Shown: positions 18,258 through 27,183 of the stretch, piece by piece
Layout of the letters: the number at the start of each line of letters is the position of its first letter
Numbering within the stretch: position 1 is the stretch's first letter
From: Pseudoalteromonas xiamenensis
Lineage (GTDB): Bacteria > Pseudomonadota > Gammaproteobacteria > Enterobacterales > Alteromonadaceae
Direction: 5' to 3'
Assembly (NCBI RefSeq): GCF_030994125.1
Contig: NZ_CP099917.1
Location: 2,012,501-2,076,500, forward strand
DNA length: 64,000 bases
Notes under the pieces: model-generated
The model's input: the letters and a program-made list of their open reading frames with translations, nothing else
Database searches by the model: none
What the model was told of the DNA's origin: nothing
Program-made: the position numbers and the translations under genes

Positions 18258-19262
18258 TTAACGTTCAAACGAATTTATCGGCCGAAGCGATAACTCGCCG
18301 CCGTAATAGGCTTTCACCTCACCATTCTGGCGTAACATCACTGCGCCTTGTTCATCAATCCCTTCACAAATACCTTGCCACGTTTGTTGCCCTGTACTGA
18401 GCGAAACAGGTTGCCCTGCGTATACATTCAGATTGTTCCACTGTGCCACCATCGACTTAATTCCTTGACGACGATATTGCATGAGTCGCGTCGTAATACA
18501 ATCAATTAACGTTGCCGCAAGCTGATTCTTATTAATACTGCCCACTTTTGAGGATAAATCTTGCCATGGCTGATCAATAGCTGCGGCTATGGACTCTGGC
18601 ATAATCAAATTTATCCCCACACCAATCACTAAGTGGCACGGACCTTCAACCTGACCATCAACTTCGACCAGAATGCCGGCCAATTTCTTTTTATCGAGGT
18701 AAACATCATTCGGCCACTTTAGTTGCACCGATACGCCATACAATTTATTCAGCGCATCATACACCGCAAGGCCGATCACGATAGACACCCCCATTGCGGC
18801 TTGAATACCATCATCCAAACGCCAGTAATAACTCAAATACAGATTAGCCCCAAATGGTGACTGCCATACCTTACCTCGACGTCCACGTCCTGCTTGCTGC
18901 ATTTCAGCAAGGAGTGCATGCCCTTGCGCTGGATATTGCCCTTGCTGTACACGTCGCATTAATTCGGTGTTAGTGGAATCGATGACCGGTACAACTTCAA
19001 TACTTGAATGGGTGTGCGGCTTTTTTTCAAGTTCTTGTTTAATTTGAAGTGGATTCAAAAGCGGCAAGCTTTGATTGAGACAATACCCTTTGCCACTCAC
19101 GGTAAAAATATCAATACCCATTTCTTGCAGTGACGCAATATGTTTAGCGATGGCGGTGCGGCTAATACCAAGTTGTTCACCAAGCGCTTGACCAGACACA
19201 AACCCGCCTTGGTTCAACGCTTCTAATACCCGCAATTTATTGCCTTCGAGTCCTTTTAGCAT
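18258..19262 (-). CDS. birA: Biotin--protein ligase / biotin operon repressor
   Basis: Bifunctional protein of 334 residues (E. coli 321). The N-terminal winged helix (LRVLEALNQGGFVSGQALGE, about 8-60) is the DNA-binding domain that represses biotin genes in biotin-replete cells. The ligase domain has the GRGRRGKVW biotinyl-AMP loop, LKWPNDVY, KLAGILVE and a C-terminal SH3-like domain. It attaches biotin to the acetyl-CoA carboxylase carrier protein. The start ATG has GGAGTAAAGC before it, formed by the end of murB, so the two are translationally close. Confidence 0.96.
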   Translation of the reverse strand: MLKGLEGNKLRVLEALNQGGFVSGQALGEQLGISRTAIAKHIASLQEMGIDIFTVSGKGYCLNQSLPLLNPLQIKQELEKKPHTHSSIEVVPVIDSTNTELMRRVQQGQYPAQGHALLAEMQQAGRGRRGKVWQSPFGANLYLSYYWRLDDGIQAAMGVSIVIGLAVYDALNKLYGVSVQLKWPNDVYLDKKKLAGILVEVDGQVEGPCHLVIGVGINLIMPESIAAAIDQPWQDLSSKVGSINKNQLAATLIDCITTRLMQYRRQGIKSMVAQWNNLNVYAGQPVSLSTGQQTWQGICEGIDEQGAVMLRQNGEVKAYYGGELSLRPINSFER

Positions 19263-19265
19263 GCT

Positions 19266-20270
19266 TTACTCCACACTCAAAGCCACTTCACCTGTCGCGG
19301 CGATTAGTCGTACCTCGTGAACTAAGTTCACACCAAATTTCGCTTTTACTTTACTTTGAATGACTTCAATCATTGCTTTTAGGGCATCCCCACTGGCATG
19401 TTCTTGATTGATAAGCACCAATGCTTGCTTTTCATAAACCTGTACACCATTTAATGAAAAACCTTTTAGACCCGCCTTCTCAATTAACCATCCCGCCGCT
19501 AACTTTGTTTGCTCCGGGCCTGCAGGGTAACTGGGCATCTCCGGAAAACGACTTTGCAGTGCTGACGCTATCGTCCCACTGACCACCGGATTCTTAAAAA
19601 AACTACCTGCATTAGGCTGTATCTCGGGATCCGGTAATTTACTTTGTCGAATAGCGATTACCTCTTCAAAGAGGAGTTTCGCTGAGATGCTCTGTGACGA
19701 CAGTGCCGCAAGCGGGCCATAACTCAAATTTGGTTGCCAATGATGGGGTAACGCAAGGCCGACTTCCGTAATAATGAAACGCTCTTTTAATTCATGTTTA
19801 AAGATCGAATCTCGATACCCAAACCGGCATTGCGAATTCGATAATTTGCGCATTTCTTGCGTTTTCAAATCGTAGCCTTGAACGTATTCTACAAATTGAG
19901 CCAGTTCCACACCGTAAGCACCTATATTTTGTACTGGTGCAGCCCCAACCGTTCCCGGAATCAATGCTAAGTTTTCAAGACCTCCGATGTCCATATCGAC
20001 CAATTTTTCTACAAGCAAATGCCAGTTTTCACCCGCGGCAACTCGAATGAAGGTATCATTTTGGCGAGGCTCAATGTGGACCCCTTTGGTTTTCATGACA
20101 ATGACACTGCCCGCAAAATTTTCGATAAAAATGGTATTACTCCCTTCCCCTAAGACACAAAAAGGTTCTTTAATATCGAGGGTGCGTAACTCATCTACAT
20201 CGGTTATTTCAATTAGACGTTGACAGGATGCTGGCAGCGCAAAGGTATGATACGAGGTTAAACTAGGCAC
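19266..20270 (-). CDS. murB: UDP-N-acetylenolpyruvoylglucosamine reductase
   Basis: FAD- and NADPH-dependent enzyme of peptidoglycan precursor synthesis that reduces UDP-GlcNAc-enolpyruvate to UDP-MurNAc. It has 334 residues (E. coli type I MurB 342). FAD-domain motifs are visible (LGEGSNTIF; GLENLALIPGTVGAAPVQNIGAYG), the active-site loop (GYRDSIFK), the proton-donor Ser region (PNAGSFFKNP) and the C-terminal EVRLIAATG. The start is GTG at 20270. It is the first gene of murB-birA-coaX, with 3 bases to birA. Confidence 0.96.
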   Translation of the reverse strand: MPSLTSYHTFALPASCQRLIEITDVDELRTLDIKEPFCVLGEGSNTIFIENFAGSVIVMKTKGVHIEPRQNDTFIRVAAGENWHLLVEKLVDMDIGGLENLALIPGTVGAAPVQNIGAYGVELAQFVEYVQGYDLKTQEMRKLSNSQCRFGYRDSIFKHELKERFIITEVGLALPHHWQPNLSYGPLAALSSQSISAKLLFEEVIAIRQSKLPDPEIQPNAGSFFKNPVVSGTIASALQSRFPEMPSYPAGPEQTKLAAGWLIEKAGLKGFSLNGVQVYEKQALVLINQEHASGDALKAMIEVIQSKVKAKFGVNLVHEVRLIAATGEVALSVE

Positions 20271-20333
20271 AAGTGACTTTTCCGATTCGCAATTGAGCTT
20301 AGTTTACCTTATCACCATGTTTAACGCATCAGG

Positions 20334-20363
20334 ATGTCATCTTCGTCGCTGACATGCTATAAA
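20334..20363 (+). promoter_or_regulatory. Promoter of the M1 aminopeptidase gene
   Basis: ATGTCA (20334-20339), an 18-base spacer and TATAAA (20358-20363) with an extended -10 TG one base upstream. It lies about 30 bases before the start codon. Confidence 0.6.
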
Positions 20364-20394
20364 TTCACAGTCTTAACTAAAACGAGAATACATA

Positions 20395-22245
20395 ATGAAA
20401 CTGTCTACGCTCACGCTTAGCCTAGCGCTTGCTGGTGTTGGTCTAAGTACTAACGCATTCGCCCAAGTCGCGGATCAGCATACTTATGCAAACCTAGATG
20501 AAGTTGTTTCTACTCATCTGTACCTTGACCTCAACGTTGACTTTCCAGACAAAGAGCTAGAAGGTTTCGTGGAGCACACGTTAGAGTGGAAAAACGCAAA
20601 GGCAAGAACATTAGTGCTCGATACACGTGATTTATCCATTCATCGTGTTATATATGAAGGTAAAGACGGCACATGGCATCCGGCCAAGTTTACTTTAGCA
20701 CAGCGTGATGATGTGAAAGGGTCAAAACTCACCATCCAGTTCAAAGAACAAGCAAAAAAAGTACGCGTGTACTACAACAGCCAACCTAAAGCGTCAGGTC
20801 TGCAATGGCTAACACCTGAACAAACCGCAAGCAAAACGCATCCATTTATGTACAGCCAGTCACAAGCGATCCATGCTCGTAGCTGGATCCCAGTACAAGA
20901 CAGCCCGGCGATGCGTGTTACGTATAAAGCGCGTATCCACACGCCTGAAGACGTGCGAGCAGTAATGAGCGCTGACAATACTGGCGCGATTATCAAAGAT
21001 GGTGACTATTTCTTTGATATGCCACAGGCTATCCCTCCTTACTTAATCGCAATTGGTGCAGGTAACTTAGATTACAAAGAAATGTCGCACCAAACGGCGA
21101 TTTTTGCTGAACCTCAAATTCTCGATGCCTCAGTATGGGAGTTTGCGGATACTCAAGCCATGATCGACCGCACAAGCAAAATGTATGGCCAATATGCGTG
21201 GGGTCGTTACGATTTATTAATGCTGCCGCCAAGTTTCCCATTCGGCGGCATGGAAAACCCACGTTTGTCATTCATTACACCGACCGTTGTGGCTGGTGAT
21301 CGTAGTTTAGTTAACCTCATTGCTCACGAACTTGCGCATTCGTGGTCTGGTAACTTAGTGACGAACGCAACGTGGGAAGATTTGTGGCTAAACGAAGGTT
21401 TCACGTCGTACGTTGAAAACCGTATTATGGAAGAAGTGTACGGTCGCGAACGAGCGGTGATGGAACAAGCACTTGATACAGCAGGCTTAAAAGAATTGCT
21501 GACGCAAATCGCAGCGCCAGATACACGATTGAACTTAGAATTGCATGGTCGCGATCCAGATGATGCCTTTAGCTCAGTGCCTTACACCAAAGGGCAGCTA
21601 TTCTTAATCTACTTAGAAGAAAAATTTGGCCGCGATAAGTTTGACCCGTTTGTCAAAGGTTACTTCAAAGCGTTCTCCTTTAAATCTGTAACCACAGCTG
21701 ATTTTGAAGGGTATTTATCAGAAAATCTGATTAACAAATACCCTGGTATCGTGACTAAAGAAAAAATCCATGAATGGATCCACGAGCCAGGCTTACCTGC
21801 GGATGCGCCAAACCCAACATCGGATGTCTTTGACAAAGTGGATGCCGAATCTAAAGCTTGGCTATCCGGTGACAAAGCGGTAAGTGATTTACCAGCGAAA
21901 CAATGGATAGTGCACGAGTGGTTGCATTTCATCAATAATCTACCTCGTGATTTAAGCAAAGCAAAAATGGCTGAACTAGACGGAACCTTCAATCTAACGA
22001 ACTCCAGCAATGCTGAAATTGCATTTGCATGGTTTATGTTAGGCGTTGGCAACGGCTATGATGCAATTTATCCAGCATTAGACAAGCACTTAACGCACAT
22101 TGGCCGCCGTAAGTTAATCGTACCGTTATACAAATCTCTGATTAAAAATGGTAAGAAAGACTGGGCGAAAAAGGTGTACCTAAACGCGCGTCCAGGTTAC
22201 CACCCGCTGGCGCAAGGAACGCTGGATGATATGTTTAATCAATAA
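20395..22245 (+). CDS. Exported M1-family metallo-aminopeptidase
   Basis: Zinc aminopeptidase of 616 residues with a signal peptide (cleavage after ...STNAFA, about residue 24). It belongs to the leukotriene A4 hydrolase / aminopeptidase B branch of M1. The substrate motif GGMENP and the zinc site HELAHSW with the third ligand in WLNEGFT are intact, and the C-terminal helical ARM-like domain typical of that branch is present. It trims N-terminal residues from peptides in the periplasm or medium, fitting a protein-feeding marine lifestyle; cold-active homologues are known from Colwellia. It is monocistronic between a good promoter and a strong terminator. Confidence 0.94.
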   Translation: MKLSTLTLSLALAGVGLSTNAFAQVADQHTYANLDEVVSTHLYLDLNVDFPDKELEGFVEHTLEWKNAKARTLVLDTRDLSIHRVIYEGKDGTWHPAKFTLAQRDDVKGSKLTIQFKEQAKKVRVYYNSQPKASGLQWLTPEQTASKTHPFMYSQSQAIHARSWIPVQDSPAMRVTYKARIHTPEDVRAVMSADNTGAIIKDGDYFFDMPQAIPPYLIAIGAGNLDYKEMSHQTAIFAEPQILDASVWEFADTQAMIDRTSKMYGQYAWGRYDLLMLPPSFPFGGMENPRLSFITPTVVAGDRSLVNLIAHELAHSWSGNLVTNATWEDLWLNEGFTSYVENRIMEEVYGRERAVMEQALDTAGLKELLTQIAAPDTRLNLELHGRDPDDAFSSVPYTKGQLFLIYLEEKFGRDKFDPFVKGYFKAFSFKSVTTADFEGYLSENLINKYPGIVTKEKIHEWIHEPGLPADAPNPTSDVFDKVDAESKAWLSGDKAVSDLPAKQWIVHEWLHFINNLPRDLSKAKMAELDGTFNLTNSSNAEIAFAWFMLGVGNGYDAIYPALDKHLTHIGRRKLIVPLYKSLIKNGKKDWAKKVYLNARPGYHPLAQGTLDDMFNQ

Positions 22246-22255
22246 CATAGATTAG

Positions 22256-22280
22256 AAAAGAGGCTTCGGCCTCTTTTTTT
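22256..22280 (+). terminator. Intrinsic terminator after the M1 peptidase gene
   Basis: AAAGAGGC and GCCTCTTT close a stable TTCG tetraloop and are followed by a T run. Confidence 0.92.
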
Positions 22281-22342
22281 ATCGCTCGCATATTCCAATC
22301 ATCTAGGCTATAAATAAATGAGTTATTTTATGGAGAATCTAC

Positions 22343-23614
22343 ATGAGTTTGGCGAGACCGGTGTGGTTAGGGGTCATTTTTCAGTGGCTAATATTGGGCG
22401 CGGGCTATTTGTGGTTTCAAGAACAAACCTCCGTGTGGATAGTGCTCATTATCGCCACACCTATAGCCGCAGCGTTTTTGGTACAATACCTTATACAACG
22501 TACGGTGCGATCTAAAAGCTTGCTGAACGACCTTATAAATGCCTTATCGTCTCCTGAAGGCATCGATCTGACTTTCCGTTTCGACGAAACAGACAAGAAC
22601 CTACCTCCAGCGTGTTTTGCTATTAATGCCAGCCTGTTGACCCTAGAGCATATTATCGGCGAAGTACACAATTCCTCTTGCCGCCTTACTCCTATGGCTG
22701 ACGACTTACGTGACACCTACGCTTCAATGACACAAAAAGCCACTATCCAACATTCTCATGGTCAGGACTTAGCAAATTGTATTGGTCGTATGCTCTCAGC
22801 ATCCCGCGAGTTAGACAATAACTTGCAGCAAATACACGAATCCGTGCTATCTGCGACATCAGCTGTCCAACAAACGCGATCGGACACAACCAAAAGTCAG
22901 GCCAGCTTAGTTGAACTTGCAAAGAACATTGAAAAAACCAGTGAACAAATCATTACATTGAAAAAAGACAGCGACGACATAACATCGGTTATCGACGTGA
23001 TAAATGCTATCGCTGAGCAAACAAACTTGCTGGCACTCAACGCCGCGATTGAAGCAGCTCGCGCTGGGGAACAAGGTCGTGGTTTCGCGGTAGTCGCGGA
23101 TGAAGTCCGAAACTTAGCGGCACGCACTAGTAAGTCCACGCAAGAAGTGCGTGTAATGGTTAATAAAATTCAAGCGGGTACGGATGCAGCGAACCAATCA
23201 ATGCAGGCGGCTTTGGAAGATACCAATCGCACCGTACAGTTGTCTGAAGCGTCGACCAAAGAAGTCGATCACATTGAAGCGGCCATGGTCGACATCAGTA
23301 ATATGTCGAAAATCATCCATGGTCAGGTTAATGAGCAACAACAAGTTTCTGACGAAGCTCAAATAAGCATTGATGCGATGGTTGAACTGAATACCGATGC
23401 GCTTTCTACATCCCGAATTCAAGTCGTGTCGAATTTAGATTTATTAGCGCTTGCACAGAGTATTCAAGAAAAGCTTTCACTCTTCAAGGTGACCTTTCCC
23501 GCTCCTGACAAAAATCCAAGACAATTGAAACAGCGTGAAAATCACCACAACGCAGGAGAGAGTAAGGCAGCCCCTCAATCCATTCCTTCATCAGGAGACA
23601 TTGAGCTGTTTTAA
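22343..23614 (+). CDS. Methyl-accepting chemotaxis protein with minimal periplasmic part
   Basis: Chemoreceptor-like protein of 423 residues. Two hydrophobic segments (about 7-24 and 30-50) are separated by only a few residues, so there is no periplasmic sensor domain. A short HAMP-like stretch and a long cytoplasmic MCP helix hairpin follow, with tip [20 protein letters not shown] and [13 protein letters not shown]. It may sense an internal or membrane cue. The C terminus is a low-complexity linker ending SGDIELF. ATG 22343 has GGAGA about 8 bases upstream. The last 24 bases overlap tail to tail with the end of the kinase fragment on the other strand. Confidence 0.9.
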   Translation: MSLARPVWLGVIFQWLILGAGYLWFQEQTSVWIVLIIATPIAAAFLVQYLIQRTVRSKSLLNDLINALSSPEGIDLTFRFDETDKNLPPACFAINASLLTLEHIIGEVHNSSCRLTPMADDLRDTYASMTQKATIQHSHGQDLANCIGRMLSASRELDNNLQQIHESVLSATSAVQQTRSDTTKSQASLVELAKNIEKTSEQIITLKKDSDDITSVIDVINAIAEQTNLLALNAAIEAARAGEQGRGFAVVADEVRNLAARTSKSTQEVRVMVNKIQAGTDAANQSMQAALEDTNRTVQLSEASTKEVDHIEAAMVDISNMSKIIHGQVNEQQQVSDEAQISIDAMVELNTDALSTSRIQVVSNLDLLALAQSIQEKLSLFKVTFPAPDKNPRQLKQRENHHNAGESKAAPQSIPSSGDIELF

Positions 23615-24847
23615 TGACTGGCTGAGTTCGTCACATAAGATGAGATAATAGTCTTGAAAATGTACGTGGTCATTTGTGGCAATAGCACGCTCAAATTGTG
23701 CCGTCGTTGAAGCAATTTCGGCAAAGCCAAACGTCATTGCGGCCCCCTGCAGTTTGTGGCACAGCGTACGGATACCTTCCCAATCATCCGCTTCATACAG
23801 TGTGATTAAGTGAGTTCGGTCCTCTTCCAAGCCATTGATGAAACTGATCTTCAAATCACTTAAATCAACTTCAAATGATTTTTCCGCTTGCTTATCACTG
23901 TTATCAAGCACCTGCGCCAAAACGTTGTACATCATATGGCTATCAAATGGTTTCGCCAAATGGCCTGTGAAGCCTTCTGCTAAATAACGATCCACTTCGT
24001 GTGATAATACATTGGCCGTTAAGGCGAAAATAGGGCCAATGTAGCCGCTTTTGCGCAGCAGGTGCATTGCACTGAGCCCATCAAGTTCAGGCATCTGAAT
24101 ATCTAAGAGTATTACATCTGGAAAGTCGCGCAGTGCCAACTCAACCGCTTCATTACCGTTTTCAGCAGCAATCACCGTTAAACCAAATCGCGTTAAGAAG
24201 CGTACCGCAAGCGCTCTGTTTTCAGGGTGATCTTCAGCGACTAAAACCGTTCCGACTAACTTATTTTGTCGTATTGAGGTATTCGCAAAAGAGGAAGGCA
24301 AAGACACAATATCACTGTCTAAGGAAGAACTACGACAAAGTGGCATGCTAAGTACAAATTGACTACCTACACCATAGGTACTTGAAGCGCGAATATCCCC
24401 GCCCATCATTTCGGCGAGCTGTCGCGAAAGGCTTAGCCCCAAGCCACTGCCCCCAAAACGACGTGTAATACTCTCATCACCTTGCTTAAAACTATCAAAA
24501 ATTACCTCTAGCTGCTCAGGCTTCATGCCAATTCCTGAATCATCAACTGCAAAGTAAAGTCGTGAATCGGACATCGAAATGGATAATTTCACCCAACCTT
24601 TCTCTGTAAATTTCAAGGCATTCCCAAGCAAATTAACTAAGACTTGCTTAAGGCGTACATAGTCCTCGCGGATCCAAAAAGGCTGTGACAGCGAATGTTC
24701 GAAATCCAACTCCAGTCCCTTCGTTTGAGCGGTCACGTCAAACAGCGCGCGTAAGTCTTCTAACAACACCACCAAATCAAAGTCTGATTTTTGGATGTGT
24801 AGCTGATCAGCTTCAATCCGACTCAAATCCAAGATGTCATTAATCAA
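23591..24847 (-). CDS. C-terminal part of the broken kinase: HATPase, receiver, HPt
   Basis: About 418 residues readable from a TTG at 24847 with no ribosome site, so it is unlikely to start on its own. ATPase motifs [19 protein letters not shown] and GGSGLGLSL are intact. The receiver has [10 protein letters not shown], phospho-Asp in [12 protein letters not shown] and AKPFD. The HPt domain has [13 protein letters not shown] with its phospho-His. All catalytic residues survive, which suggests that the frameshift is recent or is not a true null. Confidence 0.8.
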   Translation of the reverse strand: MINDILDLSRIEADQLHIQKSDFDLVVLLEDLRALFDVTAQTKGLELDFEHSLSQPFWIREDYVRLKQVLVNLLGNALKFTEKGWVKLSISMSDSRLYFAVDDSGIGMKPEQLEVIFDSFKQGDESITRRFGGSGLGLSLSRQLAEMMGGDIRASSTYGVGSQFVLSMPLCRSSSLDSDIVSLPSSFANTSIRQNKLVGTVLVAEDHPENRALAVRFLTRFGLTVIAAENGNEAVELALRDFPDVILLDIQMPELDGLSAMHLLRKSGYIGPIFALTANVLSHEVDRYLAEGFTGHLAKPFDSHMMYNVLAQVLDNSDKQAEKSFEVDLSDLKISFINGLEEDRTHLITLYEADDWEGIRTLCHKLQGAAMTFGFAEIASTTAQFERAIATNDHVHFQDYYLILCDELSQSLKQLNVS

Positions 24848-24882
24848 TTCGTGTAAATGAGCTCCTTGGTTTTGAATAACGG

Positions 24883-26499
24883 CTACACTCCCCCTATCTC
24901 AGGGTGATTGGCTGCAATGTCTTGTAATATTTGAGCATGCCCGAGAATGGCGGTAAGCGGTGTACGAATTTCATGGCTCATATTGGCAAGGAACTGACTT
25001 TTTACACTGTCGGATCGACGCAAATCTCGAGCAACGCTTTGCAATACTTCCGTTTGGGTTTCCACTTCTTTTTCTAATTTTAGCTTTGCGGTACGTTCAA
25101 GATTTCGAATATACCATGCCACAAAAGCGGTTAGTAACAGCACCATTGATAAACCAGCTATAGCAAATGTTTGACGACTCTTAGTCATTTCAAGTAACTG
25201 CAACGTTTGCTGTTGTTTTAGTTCAATGACTTCTTGTGATAACTGTTGGGCTGCAAAGTTACCTTCAAAATCTTCAAGCTGCTGCAATAGGGCTTTATTT
25301 TGCAAATGACGATGGCTCGCGAGAAAATCTTCTAGCTCTACAATCGCTTTTTTGAAATCACCGGTTGCAGCGGCGTAGAGACTCGCGAGTGCTTGCCCAT
25401 CCGCTTTTTTTAGTGGGTCTTCCAATTTCGACGACAGCATGTCTATTTGATTAATGGTATCGTGGACCTTATCCAAATCTCCTTTTTGTAACTGCCACTT
25501 TGCAAATGGCACCAAAACAGAAAGAAGCGCAGCATCATTGTTGGCTTTCTCTGCATAATATTGTCCTTGAAGCACCTCATTTCCTGCCTGCTCAAAATCA
25601 TGCTCTCGGATACTTTGGTTAGCAAGATTTCCATAGTGAATTGCAAGATTTCGCTCATCTTCTATTTGCGTGTAATAGTCGATAGCCTGCTGAAAATAGT
25701 TTCTTGCACTATGTAGCTCACCGATTTCAGACATCACGACGCCTAAATTGGCTTTGGCAAGTGCTTGCCCAACCGGATAGTCGAGTTGCTCGTACATCGA
25801 AGCGGCTTGTTCCAACATTTTTGCCGCCGTATCAAAACGAGATTGGCGAGTATAGGCACTCGATAAGTTAAGCAACATATCCGCTTTATCTTGGTCGGTA
25901 CCGAATTGTTGGTAGAGTTTTTGTGCAGCAAGATAGTGTTTCAACGACAAAGATGTCTGATTCACATCGCTGTAAACCAGCCCCAAATTGCTCTCGATAC
26001 TTGCGATTTCTAACGGTTTGTTTCGCAGCTTTGCCGTTTCCAGCGCCTGTTTATATTGTGCTGTTGCAGTTTTATAATCGCCTAGGTAATACGCGCTAAC
26101 GCCCAGCATTTTCTGGGCAAAAAAGCGATATTCATCGTTTGGGGAGGTAGTGAGTTTGAGCAAACGGACTAGATATGGATTGCTTTGCGTAAATTCGCCT
26201 GCTTTTAGCGATGTAATGGCGATGTGTTTGAGAATGGCTTTGGTTGTTTCAACATTTGGCGCTTGCTCAAGCAGAATCGACTCCCCATCATGTTGGGTTT
26301 GAGGCCATTCAGACTGCGCAAAAAAAGCGTCCAGCTTCGTCGATAGCAAAGTACTTTCGGCTGCACTGAGACCAAAATTGAGCAGGAGCAACATCAGAGT
26401 CACTTTGATTTTTAGCGCAATTGTTCTTTTTTTTATTGTGCCGTTCATTCTGAGTCCATTCCGCATTGCGTATGAGTACGAGTGTGCTAAGGTCAACAT
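24883..26499 (-). CDS. N-terminal part of the broken kinase: TPR sensor, TM and HisKA start
   Basis: 538 residues. A long basic N-terminus leads to a hydrophobic signal or anchor (about 33-48). About six tetratricopeptide repeats fill residues 65-330 (for example YLGDYKTATAQYKQALETA), probably periplasmic. A helical stretch, one transmembrane helix (about 447-467), a coiled coil and the HisKA motif with H509 (NMSHEIRTPLT) follow. The start at 26499 has AGGAG six bases upstream. Without the second part it lacks the ATPase domain and cannot act as a kinase. Confidence 0.85.
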   Translation of the reverse strand: MLTLAHSYSYAMRNGLRMNGTIKKRTIALKIKVTLMLLLLNFGLSAAESTLLSTKLDAFFAQSEWPQTQHDGESILLEQAPNVETTKAILKHIAITSLKAGEFTQSNPYLVRLLKLTTSPNDEYRFFAQKMLGVSAYYLGDYKTATAQYKQALETAKLRNKPLEIASIESNLGLVYSDVNQTSLSLKHYLAAQKLYQQFGTDQDKADMLLNLSSAYTRQSRFDTAAKMLEQAASMYEQLDYPVGQALAKANLGVVMSEIGELHSARNYFQQAIDYYTQIEDERNLAIHYGNLANQSIREHDFEQAGNEVLQGQYYAEKANNDAALLSVLVPFAKWQLQKGDLDKVHDTINQIDMLSSKLEDPLKKADGQALASLYAAATGDFKKAIVELEDFLASHRHLQNKALLQQLEDFEGNFAAQQLSQEVIELKQQQTLQLLEMTKSRQTFAIAGLSMVLLLTAFVAWYIRNLERTAKLKLEKEVETQTEVLQSVARDLRRSDSVKSQFLANMSHEIRTPLTAILGHAQILQDIAANHPEIGGV

Positions 26500-26522
26500 A
26501 CATCAACTCCTGAATCGGAACA

Positions 26523-27107
26523 ATGTATAACCCCCTATGCGAGCCAATTTTTGACCTACTTTTAGAGCAAAAAACCTTCAAAATTCATTCATTGTACGAC
26601 GCTCTGCAGAATCGTGGCGTAGTCACAACCCAAGATGATAATCCACAGCGCGATCTATTCAAGAAAAACTTCTTAATAATGAATGCCCTATTTCAACTTC
26701 GGGCTCAATTGCAACAAGAAGGGTGGTCGCTGCTGATAAGCACCTTGAACATTGAATTACTGCCATCGTCTGAGTTAACACTCTGTTCTGCAGATCCACT
26801 CGAGGCATACTACGCTGACTGGACTAACTTCGACACGTCGGAGGCAGAAATCAATGCCTTATTTGACCAATTTTGGCAAAATATGGCGTTTCAACAGCAA
26901 ATGCTCTGCACCGACATCTCCCTAGATACCATACATTCCCGTTGGGCACTCCCCACTCCCTTGACGCATCGAGCACTACAAAAAAGATGGCGAGCGCTCG
27001 CATTGGAGTTTCATCCAGATAGAACAACGGGCGATGTGAGTATATTTCAACGTCTTGAACATGAATATCAACTACTAAAAACCTTTGTCGCAAATTTAGA
27101 CAACTAA
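26523..27107 (+). CDS. DnaJ-related protein with C-terminal HPD motif
   Basis: Protein of 194 residues matching the DNA-J-related family: an N-terminal helical domain (PLCEPIFDLLLEQKTFKIHSL..., then NFLIMNALFQLRAQL) and a shortened C-terminal J-like segment (RWRALALEFHPDRTTGD) with the HPD triad that stimulates Hsp70 ATPase. No Gly/Phe or zinc-finger region is present, so it is not a general DnaJ; it may be a specialised DnaK partner. Its ATG at 26523 lies only 23 bases from the divergent start of the TPR kinase, so the promoters must lie inside or overlap each other's genes. The client is unknown. Confidence 0.83.
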   Translation: MYNPLCEPIFDLLLEQKTFKIHSLYDALQNRGVVTTQDDNPQRDLFKKNFLIMNALFQLRAQLQQEGWSLLISTLNIELLPSSELTLCSADPLEAYYADWTNFDTSEAEINALFDQFWQNMAFQQQMLCTDISLDTIHSRWALPTPLTHRALQKRWRALALEFHPDRTTGDVSIFQRLEHEYQLLKTFVANLDN

Positions 27108-27183
27108 ACGGTTTTTAATTTATTTCATTGCGTGCATTTGCCACAATGTCTGCTTGTGAACAGTCTAACAATACTTGGGAATT

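Larger units (their letters stand above)
23591..26499 (-). pseudogene. TPR hybrid histidine kinase gene interrupted by a -1 frameshift
   Basis: Two consecutive minus-strand frames make one hybrid kinase. The upstream frame ends just after the HisKA phospho-His helix (AILGHAQILQ, then stop at 24883). The next frame supplies the rest of HisKA ([20 protein letters not shown]), HATPase, receiver and HPt. A stop in the second frame lies at 24899-24901, so the shift must fall between 24883 and 24901. That stretch holds a run of five C on the plus strand (24890-24894); one more base there restores a continuous protein of about 970 residues. It may be a real inactivation, a homopolymer sequencing error or a slippage site. 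Confidence 0.85.
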
